A model generated the notes under the pieces. The model saw only the letters and a program-made list of their open reading frames with translations, did no database searches and had not been told where the DNA came from. Shown here piece after piece: positions 1 through 7,873 of a DNA stretch of 16,352 bases. This DNA comes from Sutterella sp. (GTDB taxonomy: Bacteria; Pseudomonadota; Gammaproteobacteria; Burkholderiales; Burkholderiaceae_F). The DNA is taken from positions 1-16,352 of the forward strand of contig JAHHRH010000032.1 in the NCBI GenBank assembly GCA_020025915.1, given 5' to 3'. The stretch's first letter is position 1. Each line of letters opens with the position of its first letter. Position numbers and translations under genes: made by a program.

Positions 1-11
1 TTTTAAAGAAC

Positions 12-29
12 AGTGCTTCGTAAAGCACA
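12..29. other. Small hairpin at the left edge; rest of 1-230 has no gene
   Basis: GTGCTT (13-18) and AAGCAC (23-28) pair around a four-base loop. On the - strand the hairpin is followed by an imperfect T-rich run (TTCTTT), so it could be the weak terminator of a gene beyond the left edge, but this cannot be decided here. In the rest of 1-230 I see only an A/T-rich stretch, a TATAAC hexamer at 152-157 and a Shine-Dalgarno-like GAAGGAG at 99-105 with no ordinary start codon at the right distance. Confidence 0.35.
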
Positions 30-151
30 GAATGTTAATCATATCAGATCAAACACTCTTTGTCAAAAATAATTTCGCAGTCAACGTGTTGTCTCCGCGA
101 AGGAGTAGAATTAAACACGATTCTTTTTCATTTGTCAAGATTTTTACTTTT

Positions 152-157
152 TATAAC
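152..157 (+). promoter_or_regulatory. Possible -10 box of the MFS transporter gene
   Basis: TATAAC lies in an A/T-rich stretch about 75 bases before the preferred start at 231. No -35 hexamer sits at 16-18 bases; the nearest candidate, TTGTCA at 132-137, is only 14 bases away. This is a weak prediction based on the hexamer alone. Confidence 0.25.
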
Positions 158-230
158 CTTTTTACGGTATCAGAACCATAAAACACCCCCTTTCTACCCA
201 CTTTTGTTCCAACCCACTCTGACGACAATC

Positions 231-1388
231 ATGCCCCAGACCCTACTCACCCTCTGCCTCATCCTGGCCGTCACTTTGGAGATGCGTGGTCCGATTACTT
301 CTGTTGGCCCCTTGGCAAACCTTTTAACGACTGAGTTGGCATTGACCCCCAATCAATATGGCTTAGTCGCGTCACTTCCGATTCTGGTCTTTGGACTTTT
401 CTCTTTTATTGCTCCTTCTGTGGTGCGTCGGTTTGGCTTGGTGTCGACGGTCTTCTTATTTCTCATTTCGTTGGCTATTGGAGGCTTTTTGCGTTCGATC
501 CCTGACTATGGACCTTTATTAGCCGGCACATTTATGGTTGGAACTGGCATTGCCGCGCTGAACGTCCTCATGCCCGTCGTTATAAAGACGTGGTTTAGGT
601 CGGGCGCCCATCGTTTATTTGGCATCTATACGGGTTTTGTCGGTTTATCTGGTGCCATCGGTGCGCTCTCAGCTTATCCACTCGCCTCGTCAACACAGTT
701 GTCCCAGGCGCCCTTTTTGCTTTGGGCTGGATTTGGCGTTTTGGTGCTCGTCGCTTGGATAGGACTCACTCACTCGATTCAATCATCCTCTCAACCGTTA
801 CTTCGCGCCTCTAGTCTATACCGTCAACCTGGCACCTGGGCGATGACGGGTGTTATGGGACTTCAGTCACTCCTTATCTATACCGTTGCTGCCTGGTTAC
901 CACCCTACTTAGAAGCGCAACAAGTGAGTGCAACTATGGCTGGTATAGCTTTAGCTCTTTACCTCTTTGCTGGGTTGCCTGCTTCAATTTTTACAGAACG
1001 TTTTTTGCACTTTTGCCGTTACGAGTGGCTCGCCGAAGGCTTGATGTCGCTGTCCTATTTATTGGGACTTTATTGCTGGACGCTAGGAGGCACATGGATC
1101 TACTTAGGTAGCGTCCTTGCTGGCGCACCACAAGGCGCCATGCTCTCAACTGCTTTTATTTTGATGGCTCAAAAAACACGGTCGAACGCCGCATTACTAG
1201 GGCTTTCTGCTATGACCCAAGGGATTGGCTATTTAGGCGCTGGTTTAGGGCCCATCATCTTTGCTTCACTTTTGGTCGACAGTTGGACACCAGCCCTATG
1301 GTTTGTCGCTTTTATTATTACCCTTTGGGCACTCTTTGGTTTATGGGCGTCTCGCTTTAAAACGATCAGCACTGACGAAGCGTCTTGA
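231..1388 (+). CDS. CynX/NimT-family MFS transporter
   Basis: A 385-residue inner-membrane permease of the major facilitator superfamily, CynX/NimT (cyanate transporter-like) branch. The N-terminus carries the family hallmark RGPITSVGPL in the first helix, followed by about twelve hydrophobic segments with a long cytoplasmic-type break in the middle (near SIQSSSQPLL). The length matches E. coli CynX (384 residues). The open frame extends upstream to a TTG at 60, but that would add 57 residues with no family counterpart, so I chose ATG 231, although it has no clear Shine-Dalgarno. The substrate is unknown: members of this branch are proposed to move cyanate, nitroimidazole-like compounds or other small anions, and no cyanase or carbonic anhydrase gene is nearby. 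The phosphopantetheinyl transferase follows after 49 bases on the same strand and may be cotranscribed. Confidence 0.82.
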   Translation: MPQTLLTLCLILAVTLEMRGPITSVGPLANLLTTELALTPNQYGLVASLPILVFGLFSFIAPSVVRRFGLVSTVFLFLISLAIGGFLRSIPDYGPLLAGTFMVGTGIAALNVLMPVVIKTWFRSGAHRLFGIYTGFVGLSGAIGALSAYPLASSTQLSQAPFLLWAGFGVLVLVAWIGLTHSIQSSSQPLLRASSLYRQPGTWAMTGVMGLQSLLIYTVAAWLPPYLEAQQVSATMAGIALALYLFAGLPASIFTERFLHFCRYEWLAEGLMSLSYLLGLYCWTLGGTWIYLGSVLAGAPQGAMLSTAFILMAQKTRSNAALLGLSAMTQGIGYLGAGLGPIIFASLLVDSWTPALWFVAFIITLWALFGLWASRFKTISTDEAS

Positions 1389-1437
1389 GTCGCGTAAACT
1401 ACGTACCTGAATCTTTTACATTGCCCAAACCGATACC

Positions 1438-2145
1438 ATGTCAGTTTCTTTTTTTGATGACAGCTTACCCATCGTAATCTTACTCACGATGCCCGAGCCT
1501 AATGAGCCGCTTGAAGCACGCGCTCTACTGACGCTTCCTCAAAGCACGCAAGCACGTATCGGTCAATTTGCGCATCCTGCGCGACGTCGTCAAACCCTTT
1601 GGGGGCGTCTCATCGCACAGTGCTATGCCAATGCATTAGGCGCAACACTCGTCGAAGAACGCCCTTATCCACCCTACTTATTGTTGCCTAACGGTGAACA
1701 CCGTGCCTTATGTATTGCGCACACTCAGGACACAATTGCCGTAGGGCTAGCCAGCGCCCTTGACCCGGTGATGGGATTAGACATCGAAACCGTTCGCCCC
1801 ATTCGAAGCGTGAACGGTATGAGCCGCATGATTTTTGGCGCCGCTGCTGAGTGGGTTATTCATAGGTGTGACACTGAAGGAAATACCAATCCCTTCTTTT
1901 TGGTTTGGGGCATGAAAGAGTCCGAGATTAAATTAAATCGCGGTCAAAAACACTATCAGTTGACCATCAACCACCACAACAACACGCCCATCGTACATCA
2001 TACTAAAGAGCAAACTGTGCTAAACGTCACACATCACGCCTTAGATAAACTGCGTCTGACGATACTCACACAAACTCAAACGCCTACACTCAAGCACGTC
2101 ACTCCCACTGAAGTGCTCGATCCTTTATTAAAGAGACAGCGATAG
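1438..2145 (+). CDS. 4'-phosphopantetheinyl transferase (Sfp/AcpT type)
   Basis: A 235-residue protein predicted to move the 4'-phosphopantetheine arm from coenzyme A to a conserved serine of acyl- or peptidyl-carrier proteins in the cytoplasm. The family's magnesium-binding motifs are visible: GLDIE at 113-117 (the usual G-[IV]-D-x-E) and WGMKESEIK at 157-165 (the usual [WF]-x-x-KE-[AS]-x-x-K). An upstream CIAHT near 92-96 fits the position of the SHS-type motif, with alanine in place of the usual serine. An arginine-rich stretch, ARRRQTLWGR (48-57), matches the CoA-binding N-terminal half. Start is uncertain: ATG 1438 and ATG 1492 are both in frame and neither has a good ribosome site. No carrier-protein, polyketide or peptide-synthetase gene is visible, so its target lies elsewhere. 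The C-terminal ~50 residues are polar and not recognised. Confidence 0.8.
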   Translation: MSVSFFDDSLPIVILLTMPEPNEPLEARALLTLPQSTQARIGQFAHPARRRQTLWGRLIAQCYANALGATLVEERPYPPYLLLPNGEHRALCIAHTQDTIAVGLASALDPVMGLDIETVRPIRSVNGMSRMIFGAAAEWVIHRCDTEGNTNPFFLVWGMKESEIKLNRGQKHYQLTINHHNNTPIVHHTKEQTVLNVTHHALDKLRLTILTQTQTPTLKHVTPTEVLDPLLKRQR

Positions 2146-2217
2146 TTTTCGAATTGCAACCGTTTGTCCTCGAGGTCTAGATAGTCGGCTAAACTAATCG
2201 GTTGATAGAAATTGACC

Positions 2218-2222
2218 AAGGA
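2218..2222 (+). promoter_or_regulatory. Ribosome binding site supporting the GTG start of tamA
   Basis: AAGGA lies eight bases before GTG 2231. It decides the start, because this GTG places a standard signal peptide at the N-terminus and no ATG is available there. Confidence 0.65.
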
Positions 2223-2230
2223 TACCCGCT

Positions 2231-3952
2231 GTGCGCGCGCCAACCGTTGCCATTTTGATATTGCTTTGTTGTGGCTCAGTCTTCGCGAAGCCCGTTACCG
2301 TCACCATCGACGGACTCAACGGCGAATTGAAGGAAAATGCTGAAGCATGGCTCTCACCTTTAAAAAAGGCAGGGCTCACAGATTCGCCAACAGATCGCCT
2401 CAAAATTGATAAAGCGATTCGTCTTTCGTTACGTGCACTCGGCTACTATCAGCCTTTCATTCGACTCGACGAACCTACAAATGGTCGTATGCCCATTCAT
2501 GTCACACCTGGCACACCAGTCAAGATTGCCCAAACAAACGTCAATATCACAGGCGAAGGCGCTGACGACAAGTTTTTTCAGTTTCTTCAAAAGCGACGCA
2601 TCCCGAAACCCGGCACCATTTTGAAGCACAGCGACTACGACGAATTTAAGTCGGCTCTCTCTAACGTTGCTTTGCAACGTGGCTACTTTGATGCGAGCTT
2701 TCATCGTGCTGAACTCGGCGTATCGCTTCCCTTACATGAAGCCATTTGGAATATCGACTACGATACGGGGCCACGTTGGACTTTTGGCCCAGTCACATAT
2801 TCAGGCTCTCAAATCGACACGCGCTTTTTAGACAACATGAAACCCTTTAAAGAAGGGGACGAATATAACGCCGATACGTTGGGTGAATTCAATCAACGCT
2901 TAGCCAAAAGCGGTTGGTTCTCCTCGGCCGTTGTTGCACCAAACTTCAAAGCTGCTCGTGACGCCAAGAGTACAGAGTTGCCAATGAACGCTGACATCGT
3001 CCCCCGTAAATCCAACATTATTGAAACAGGTATAGGTTTCGCCACCGATACAGGTCCTCACGGCAAAGTGAACTGGACCAAGCCTTGGGTCAACCGTCGT
3101 GGACACAGTCTCTCTGCCTCGACCAGTATTTCAACTGTTGAACAAGAGTTGGACTTATCGTATCGCTTACCGCGCATCACTAATCCGCTTGAGGAGTATT
3201 GGCTATTTCAAGGCGCTGTTAAACAAACAGACGTCAATGATACCGAGAGCCATAATATGGCTTTAGCCGTCTCTCGCAACTGGGAACTTTCCAAGGGTTG
3301 GCAACGCTCGGTTGGCTTTCATTGGATGTTTGACAGCTTTACACAAGCCGGCATTTCAAATGACACGATGTTGATTTATCCAGGCATCAGTTTTTCTAGG
3401 ACCCGTGCTCGCGGTGGCACGATGCCTTATTGGGGTGACTCGCAGCGTTATAGCTTGGACGTTTCGACTGGATATCTTGGCTCTGATGTGGACTTTGTAA
3501 TTTTACAAGGGCACTGGACACTCATTCGAACGCCCTGGCGTGGACACCGCTTTGTCTTACGTGGAAACGCTGGGAAAATCAAAACGAATCGATTTACAGA
3601 AGTGCCGCCAGACCTGCGTTTCTTCGCTGGCGGTGACCGTAGCATTCGTGGGTACGACTATGAATCCATTTCGCCTAAAGACGCTGAAGGCCGTTTAACT
3701 GGTGCGTCGTTCATGATGACAGGTAGCGTCGAATACCAATACAACGTCACAGGTAAATGGTGGGGTGCCATCTTCTTTGATACGGGTGACGCCACCAACA
3801 GCTTCGCCAATTTGGATTGGAAAAAAGGCGCAGGCATCGGCGTACGTTGGAATTCACCTGTAGGTCCCATTAAATTCGACCTCGCACGTCCAGTTGGAGA
3901 CTCCCAAAACAAAACATTGCAATTTTATATCGGACTCGGAGCTGAACTATGA
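2231..3952 (+). CDS. tamA: TamA, outer-membrane Omp85-family assembly protein
   Basis: A 573-residue Omp85-family protein that, with TamB, helps insert outer-membrane proteins such as autotransporters and takes part in phospholipid transport to the outer membrane. Residues 1-19 form a signal peptide ending FA-K. About 22-262 is the periplasmic region expected to hold three POTRA domains. About 265-573 is the 16-strand barrel, including the conserved loop-6 motif IRGY (472-475) within FFAGGDRSIRGY. The C-terminus LQFYIGLGAEL closely matches the ending I recall for E. coli TamA, and the length is nearly identical (577 there). It starts with GTG behind an AAGGA site. Its stop codon overlaps the tamB start as ATGA, implying translational coupling. 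Assignment is secure; only the exact POTRA borders are estimated. Confidence 0.93.
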   Translation: MRAPTVAILILLCCGSVFAKPVTVTIDGLNGELKENAEAWLSPLKKAGLTDSPTDRLKIDKAIRLSLRALGYYQPFIRLDEPTNGRMPIHVTPGTPVKIAQTNVNITGEGADDKFFQFLQKRRIPKPGTILKHSDYDEFKSALSNVALQRGYFDASFHRAELGVSLPLHEAIWNIDYDTGPRWTFGPVTYSGSQIDTRFLDNMKPFKEGDEYNADTLGEFNQRLAKSGWFSSAVVAPNFKAARDAKSTELPMNADIVPRKSNIIETGIGFATDTGPHGKVNWTKPWVNRRGHSLSASTSISTVEQELDLSYRLPRITNPLEEYWLFQGAVKQTDVNDTESHNMALAVSRNWELSKGWQRSVGFHWMFDSFTQAGISNDTMLIYPGISFSRTRARGGTMPYWGDSQRYSLDVSTGYLGSDVDFVILQGHWTLIRTPWRGHRFVLRGNAGKIKTNRFTEVPPDLRFFAGGDRSIRGYDYESISPKDAEGRLTGASFMMTGSVEYQYNVTGKWWGAIFFDTGDATNSFANLDWKKGAGIGVRWNSPVGPIKFDLARPVGDSQNKTLQFYIGLGAEL

Positions 3953-6900
3953 GACGTGCAATCAAATTAATGCTCGCTTCGAGTGTCTGCCTTATGCTAG
4001 TGGGTGGCACTGCTGCCTGCCTCCTTTGTACCGAGCGTGGCCAAACAACTTTTTTACACACAGTCCTCCCTATGGTGCCTGGACTCACCTATGAAAAGGT
4101 CGAAGGTCATTTTTTTGATCTCGCCTTCACAAAAGTTGCTTGGGAAATGCCGGGGCTTAAACTCTCGGCAGACGACCTTCATCTCAAAATCAATCGTGAT
4201 GCATTGTGGCAAAAACGCTTAGTCGTCGACCAACTTACTGCGGGGCACTTTCGTGGTAAGCTCATCACCGACAAATTGCCACCTAGCGACCCAGATGAGA
4301 TACCAAACTCTGAGGACAATCATCCTCTGATGATGCCATTGCCTATCGAATTCCATGGCTTTGAGATCTCAGACCTCGGCTTTGACGTAGACGACATTCG
4401 TATCAAATTGGGTTACTGTGCAGGTGAAGCCGTCTGGATTGATGAGCACCTTTCAGTTGAACCCTTAACATTACGCACGCTGACGGTGTCACTCCCGAAA
4501 ACGCCGGCCAAAGTGTCTGACAAAGTCACCACAAAGCAAATCGCAAAAACCGACGCAGCGTCCGACGGCTATGATGTGTCGCCCTTTCGTGAAAGTTTGA
4601 ACGCGATCTTAGGACAACCCTTGATCTCGTCGTTACCCGATGTATCGATTCCGTTTCACATCACAGCGAAGCGTGTCTTAGGGACGGATCTCAAACTTGA
4701 CGCAGATACGCCAATCGTTCTAGATGAAGTTAGACTCCAGGGTGACATGAATAGTAGCGACGTCGTCGTCGACCATCTCAACATCCGTGCGCCCGAAGGC
4801 AATGTTCAACTCAACGGTAAAATCACTTTATCTCGCACGTGGCCACTCGAAGTTCGCGCAACAGCTCGCTCTAGCATCGCCCCGATCATGGGAGAAACAG
4901 CCGATATCCTTTTAGGCGGTAATCTTCTTGGCAAAGTGACTTTGGCAAGCGAAACACAAGGTGCCATCCCGACGACGAGCCTGATCGTTGCTGAACCTTC
5001 GATCCCTGGTTTACCGCTCTCTGTTACGCTATCAAGTCAGAAAGTCAATTTACCGTTAGACGCCAAAAAGAAGGCTGATACGACACAACTATCGAAACTC
5101 TCGCTACGCCTTACTGGCTCTGCCGCGCGTTGGACACTTCAAAGTAGTGCTACCGTCGATGCGCCTCAAACGCCCCCCGCCACTTTGAACCTCAAAGCGC
5201 ATGGCACACTCACGGATCTCAATATTGATTCGTTGATTGCTCAAACAGCTGGCGGCACAGGTATGGTGGTAGCAAAAGCTGATTGGTCAAAGCACTTCAC
5301 CTTTAAGGGCGATATTAAGCTCGCTGACCTTGGCATACATCATTTTGTACCGTCTCTTGATGCAACATTGTCGGGTGACGCTAAAGTAAGTGGATATATT
5401 TCGCCTAAAAAATGGTCCATCGAACTACCCACGATTGATATCAAAGGAAAGGTCGCAAAGAGTGACCTGAGTATGACCGCTGTGGCTACCTCTCAAGGTC
5501 CGCGCGAAATTTATGTACCAAACCTCAAAGTGACTTTAGGGGATAACCATTTGGAAGCTAGAGGGCTTATTGATGGCAAAGTTCTCCAAGGCGACCTTAA
5601 AATCCAAGCGCCCAACCTCAATAAAACGTTGCCAGGCCTCACAGGTCGTGCCGACGGCTTTATTACGATTGGCGGTACGCTTAGTGAGCCCAAAATCAAT
5701 GCTGACCTCAGCGCAACCAAACTCCAATATGACGACATTGGGCTTGCAGCTCTCACAGTCAAAGGTGATATTACGGCAAAACCAACGGGTAGCATCAACG
5801 GGGATTTGTATATCCACGCTTCGAACGCAAAACTCCCTAGCATGGATGTCCATGACCTCACTGCCCGTCTTAAAGGCACTGACCAAAAACACACCCTCAA
5901 GGTAACGCTCGCAGGTGATCCTGTCTCCGCTGGGCTTGAGTTAGATGGGGCCTTCAATACGAAGACCTTAACTTGGACTGGCATGCTCAAAGACGGTGAC
6001 GTCAAAACACCGATTGGTCAGTGGACACAAGTCAAAAACGCCGCTCTTAGAGTGAACGTCAGCCAAGCCACAGCAACCCTTGCACCACACTGTTGGAACG
6101 GTAAAGAAGGTGACGTCTGCCTCACTGCTCCCCTGGTAGCGGCAGATCAAGGTTCAGCAGCTTTAGCCCTTAATGGACTCAATTTACAATTATTGAAACC
6201 ATATCTACCAGACAACACTCAAGTCACTGGACAACTCAATGGGGATGCACGTGCAAAGTGGCATTTATCCTCCGGACAATTGCCAACCGTTGACGCTCGC
6301 ATTCAAGGCGATCGCATAGCCCTCACACAAACCGTTGGCGAAAAGAGACTTCCACTTCATGTCGATACGTTCACAATTGCTACAAAAACAGAAGCCAATG
6401 CCGCTCAAGCAGATGTCAAGATTGGCCTTCGCGATAACGGTGGTATTGTGGGACATGCACGCGTGACTGATCCATTGAAGACTCGTCGTCTCTCAGGGCA
6501 ATTAAGTATTGCCCCCATTGATTTGTCAATCCTCAATGCCCTCATTACGTCAGGTGAACAAGCGGCAGGCACGATGAAGGGTGACCTGCGTATGGCAGGT
6601 TCACTTTCTAAGCCTGAACTCTATGGGGACGTTCAATTAGCAAACGCCACCATTAAAGAAGGGGCCGTACCGGTAGTCATGAAGCCCTCGAACATGGACA
6701 TCACATTTGATGGCACAAGCTCCACACTCAAAGGCAAACTTGAAACCACGAATGGTACGTTGAATCTGTCCGGTCGCGCCGACTGGCATAATCCCGAAGC
6801 ACCCACGGCGCAAGTCCGTGCAGACGGCAAAGACATCTTAGTTACCGTGCCGCCTTACGCTAGCGTGGTAATATCGCCTGATGTGGTCTTTTCGGCCACA

Positions 6901-7761
6901 CCCACCTTGATGACGCTTGACGGTCACATTAACGTACCGACCGCCAAGATCGCTGTTTCGAACCTCCCCGAAACAGCCGTGGGTGTCTCTAGTGACGAAG
7001 TCATGCTTGATCGCCATATGGAGCCTAAAGTCAAAAAGACAGCGAGCATTCCAATTGGCAGTAATCTCACCGTCCATATTGGAGACAAAGTTTGGTTGGA
7101 TGCCTTTGGCCTCAAGGCTCGCTTGACAGGTAACCTGAAAGTCACGCAAGACAATAAGCGTGGCTTAGGTCTCAATGGCCAAGTCAATGTCGTGGATGGG
7201 CGCTTTCATGCCTATGGTCAAGACCTGACCGTGAGGCAAGGTCAAGTGCTCTTTTCTGGTGCCCCGGACCGTCCGCAACTTAATATCGAGGCTATTCGCA
7301 ATCCTGATGCTATTGAAGACAATGTTACTGCCGGGATTCGCGTGACAGGTAACGCCCAGCGCCCCAAGGTTAGCGTCTTCTCTGAACCCGTGTTGTCTCA
7401 ACAAGCTGCGCTCTCTTACCTCTTACGCGGTCAAGGGCTATCAGCTTCAACAGACGACAACGCGATGATCACCTCTGTCTTGATCGGCTTAGGCGTCTCG
7501 CAAACGGGCTCGATTGTCGGTGCGATTGGGAATGCCGTTGGGATTAGCGACCTTGGCATTGATACCGCAGGCGTCGGTGACAGCTCTCAAGTCGTCGTGA
7601 GTGGCTACATTCTGCCTGGCCTTCAACTCAAATACGGGGTCGGTATTTTTGATTCACTTGCCACAATTACGCTTCGTTATCGACTCATGCCACGTCTTTA
7701 TGTCGAAGCTATTTCTGGCATCAATCAAGTGTTTAACGTGCTCTATAGCTTTGAGTTTTAA
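3949..7761 (+). CDS. tamB: TamB, inner-membrane anchored AsmA-like bridge protein
   Basis: A 1270-residue partner of TamA (E. coli TamB is about 1259). An N-terminal signal-anchor (hydrophobic about residues 5-24) ties it to the inner membrane. The long middle is made of beta-rich repeats of the AsmA/TamB type, with recurrent short segments such as LNGKITL, ARGLIDGK and LSGRADW, predicted to form a groove-like periplasmic bridge for lipids or barrel proteins. The C-terminal ~300 residues are the diagnostic TamB (DUF490) domain, with ALSYLLRGQGLS, the glycine-rich VLIGLGVSQTGS and a terminal LYVEAISGINQVFNVLYSFEF-like strand ending in phenylalanine, as expected for docking to TamA. The ATG overlaps the tamA stop by four bases, and the gene ends just before a strong bidirectional terminator. 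Confidence 0.94.
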   Translation: MRRAIKLMLASSVCLMLVGGTAACLLCTERGQTTFLHTVLPMVPGLTYEKVEGHFFDLAFTKVAWEMPGLKLSADDLHLKINRDALWQKRLVVDQLTAGHFRGKLITDKLPPSDPDEIPNSEDNHPLMMPLPIEFHGFEISDLGFDVDDIRIKLGYCAGEAVWIDEHLSVEPLTLRTLTVSLPKTPAKVSDKVTTKQIAKTDAASDGYDVSPFRESLNAILGQPLISSLPDVSIPFHITAKRVLGTDLKLDADTPIVLDEVRLQGDMNSSDVVVDHLNIRAPEGNVQLNGKITLSRTWPLEVRATARSSIAPIMGETADILLGGNLLGKVTLASETQGAIPTTSLIVAEPSIPGLPLSVTLSSQKVNLPLDAKKKADTTQLSKLSLRLTGSAARWTLQSSATVDAPQTPPATLNLKAHGTLTDLNIDSLIAQTAGGTGMVVAKADWSKHFTFKGDIKLADLGIHHFVPSLDATLSGDAKVSGYISPKKWSIELPTIDIKGKVAKSDLSMTAVATSQGPREIYVPNLKVTLGDNHLEARGLIDGKVLQGDLKIQAPNLNKTLPGLTGRADGFITIGGTLSEPKINADLSATKLQYDDIGLAALTVKGDITAKPTGSINGDLYIHASNAKLPSMDVHDLTARLKGTDQKHTLKVTLAGDPVSAGLELDGAFNTKTLTWTGMLKDGDVKTPIGQWTQVKNAALRVNVSQATATLAPHCWNGKEGDVCLTAPLVAADQGSAALALNGLNLQLLKPYLPDNTQVTGQLNGDARAKWHLSSGQLPTVDARIQGDRIALTQTVGEKRLPLHVDTFTIATKTEANAAQADVKIGLRDNGGIVGHARVTDPLKTRRLSGQLSIAPIDLSILNALITSGEQAAGTMKGDLRMAGSLSKPELYGDVQLANATIKEGAVPVVMKPSNMDITFDGTSSTLKGKLETTNGTLNLSGRADWHNPEAPTAQVRADGKDILVTVPPYASVVISPDVVFSATPTLMTLDGHINVPTAKIAVSNLPETAVGVSSDEVMLDRHMEPKVKKTASIPIGSNLTVHIGDKVWLDAFGLKARLTGNLKVTQDNKRGLGLNGQVNVVDGRFHAYGQDLTVRQGQVLFSGAPDRPQLNIEAIRNPDAIEDNVTAGIRVTGNAQRPKVSVFSEPVLSQQAALSYLLRGQGLSASTDDNAMITSVLIGLGVSQTGSIVGAIGNAVGISDLGIDTAGVGDSSQVVVSGYILPGLQLKYGVGIFDSLATITLRYRLMPRLYVEAISGINQVFNVLYSFEF

Positions 7762-7788
7762 GTCGAAATCAACGTAGCGAATTCGCAT

Positions 7789-7829
7789 AACAAAAAGGGG
7801 TGGTGCCACAAAGCATCCCCCTTTTTGTT
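7789..7829. terminator. Bidirectional intrinsic terminator between tamB and the dipeptidase gene
   Basis: AACAAAAAGGGG (7789-7800) pairs perfectly with CCCCTTTTTGTT (7818-7829), and an inner GTGC/GCAT stem continues the hairpin around a CACAAA loop. The A and T runs flank the GC core, so it serves the + strand tamAB transcript and the - strand dipeptidase transcript alike. The two genes converge here. Confidence 0.88.
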
Positions 7830-7873
7830 GTCAAGATGAAGAGCACTCGACAAGCTCTCCATTACTCAACCAA

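Noticed and set aside
60..230. 57-residue N-terminal extension of the MFS transporter from a TTG codon
   Set aside because: The extension is not membrane-transporter-like, has no family counterpart, and the length from ATG 231 fits CynX well.
5511..6005. 164-residue open frame on the - strand inside tamB
   Set aside because: It lies wholly within a convincing tamB coding region and has no start signal or known motif.
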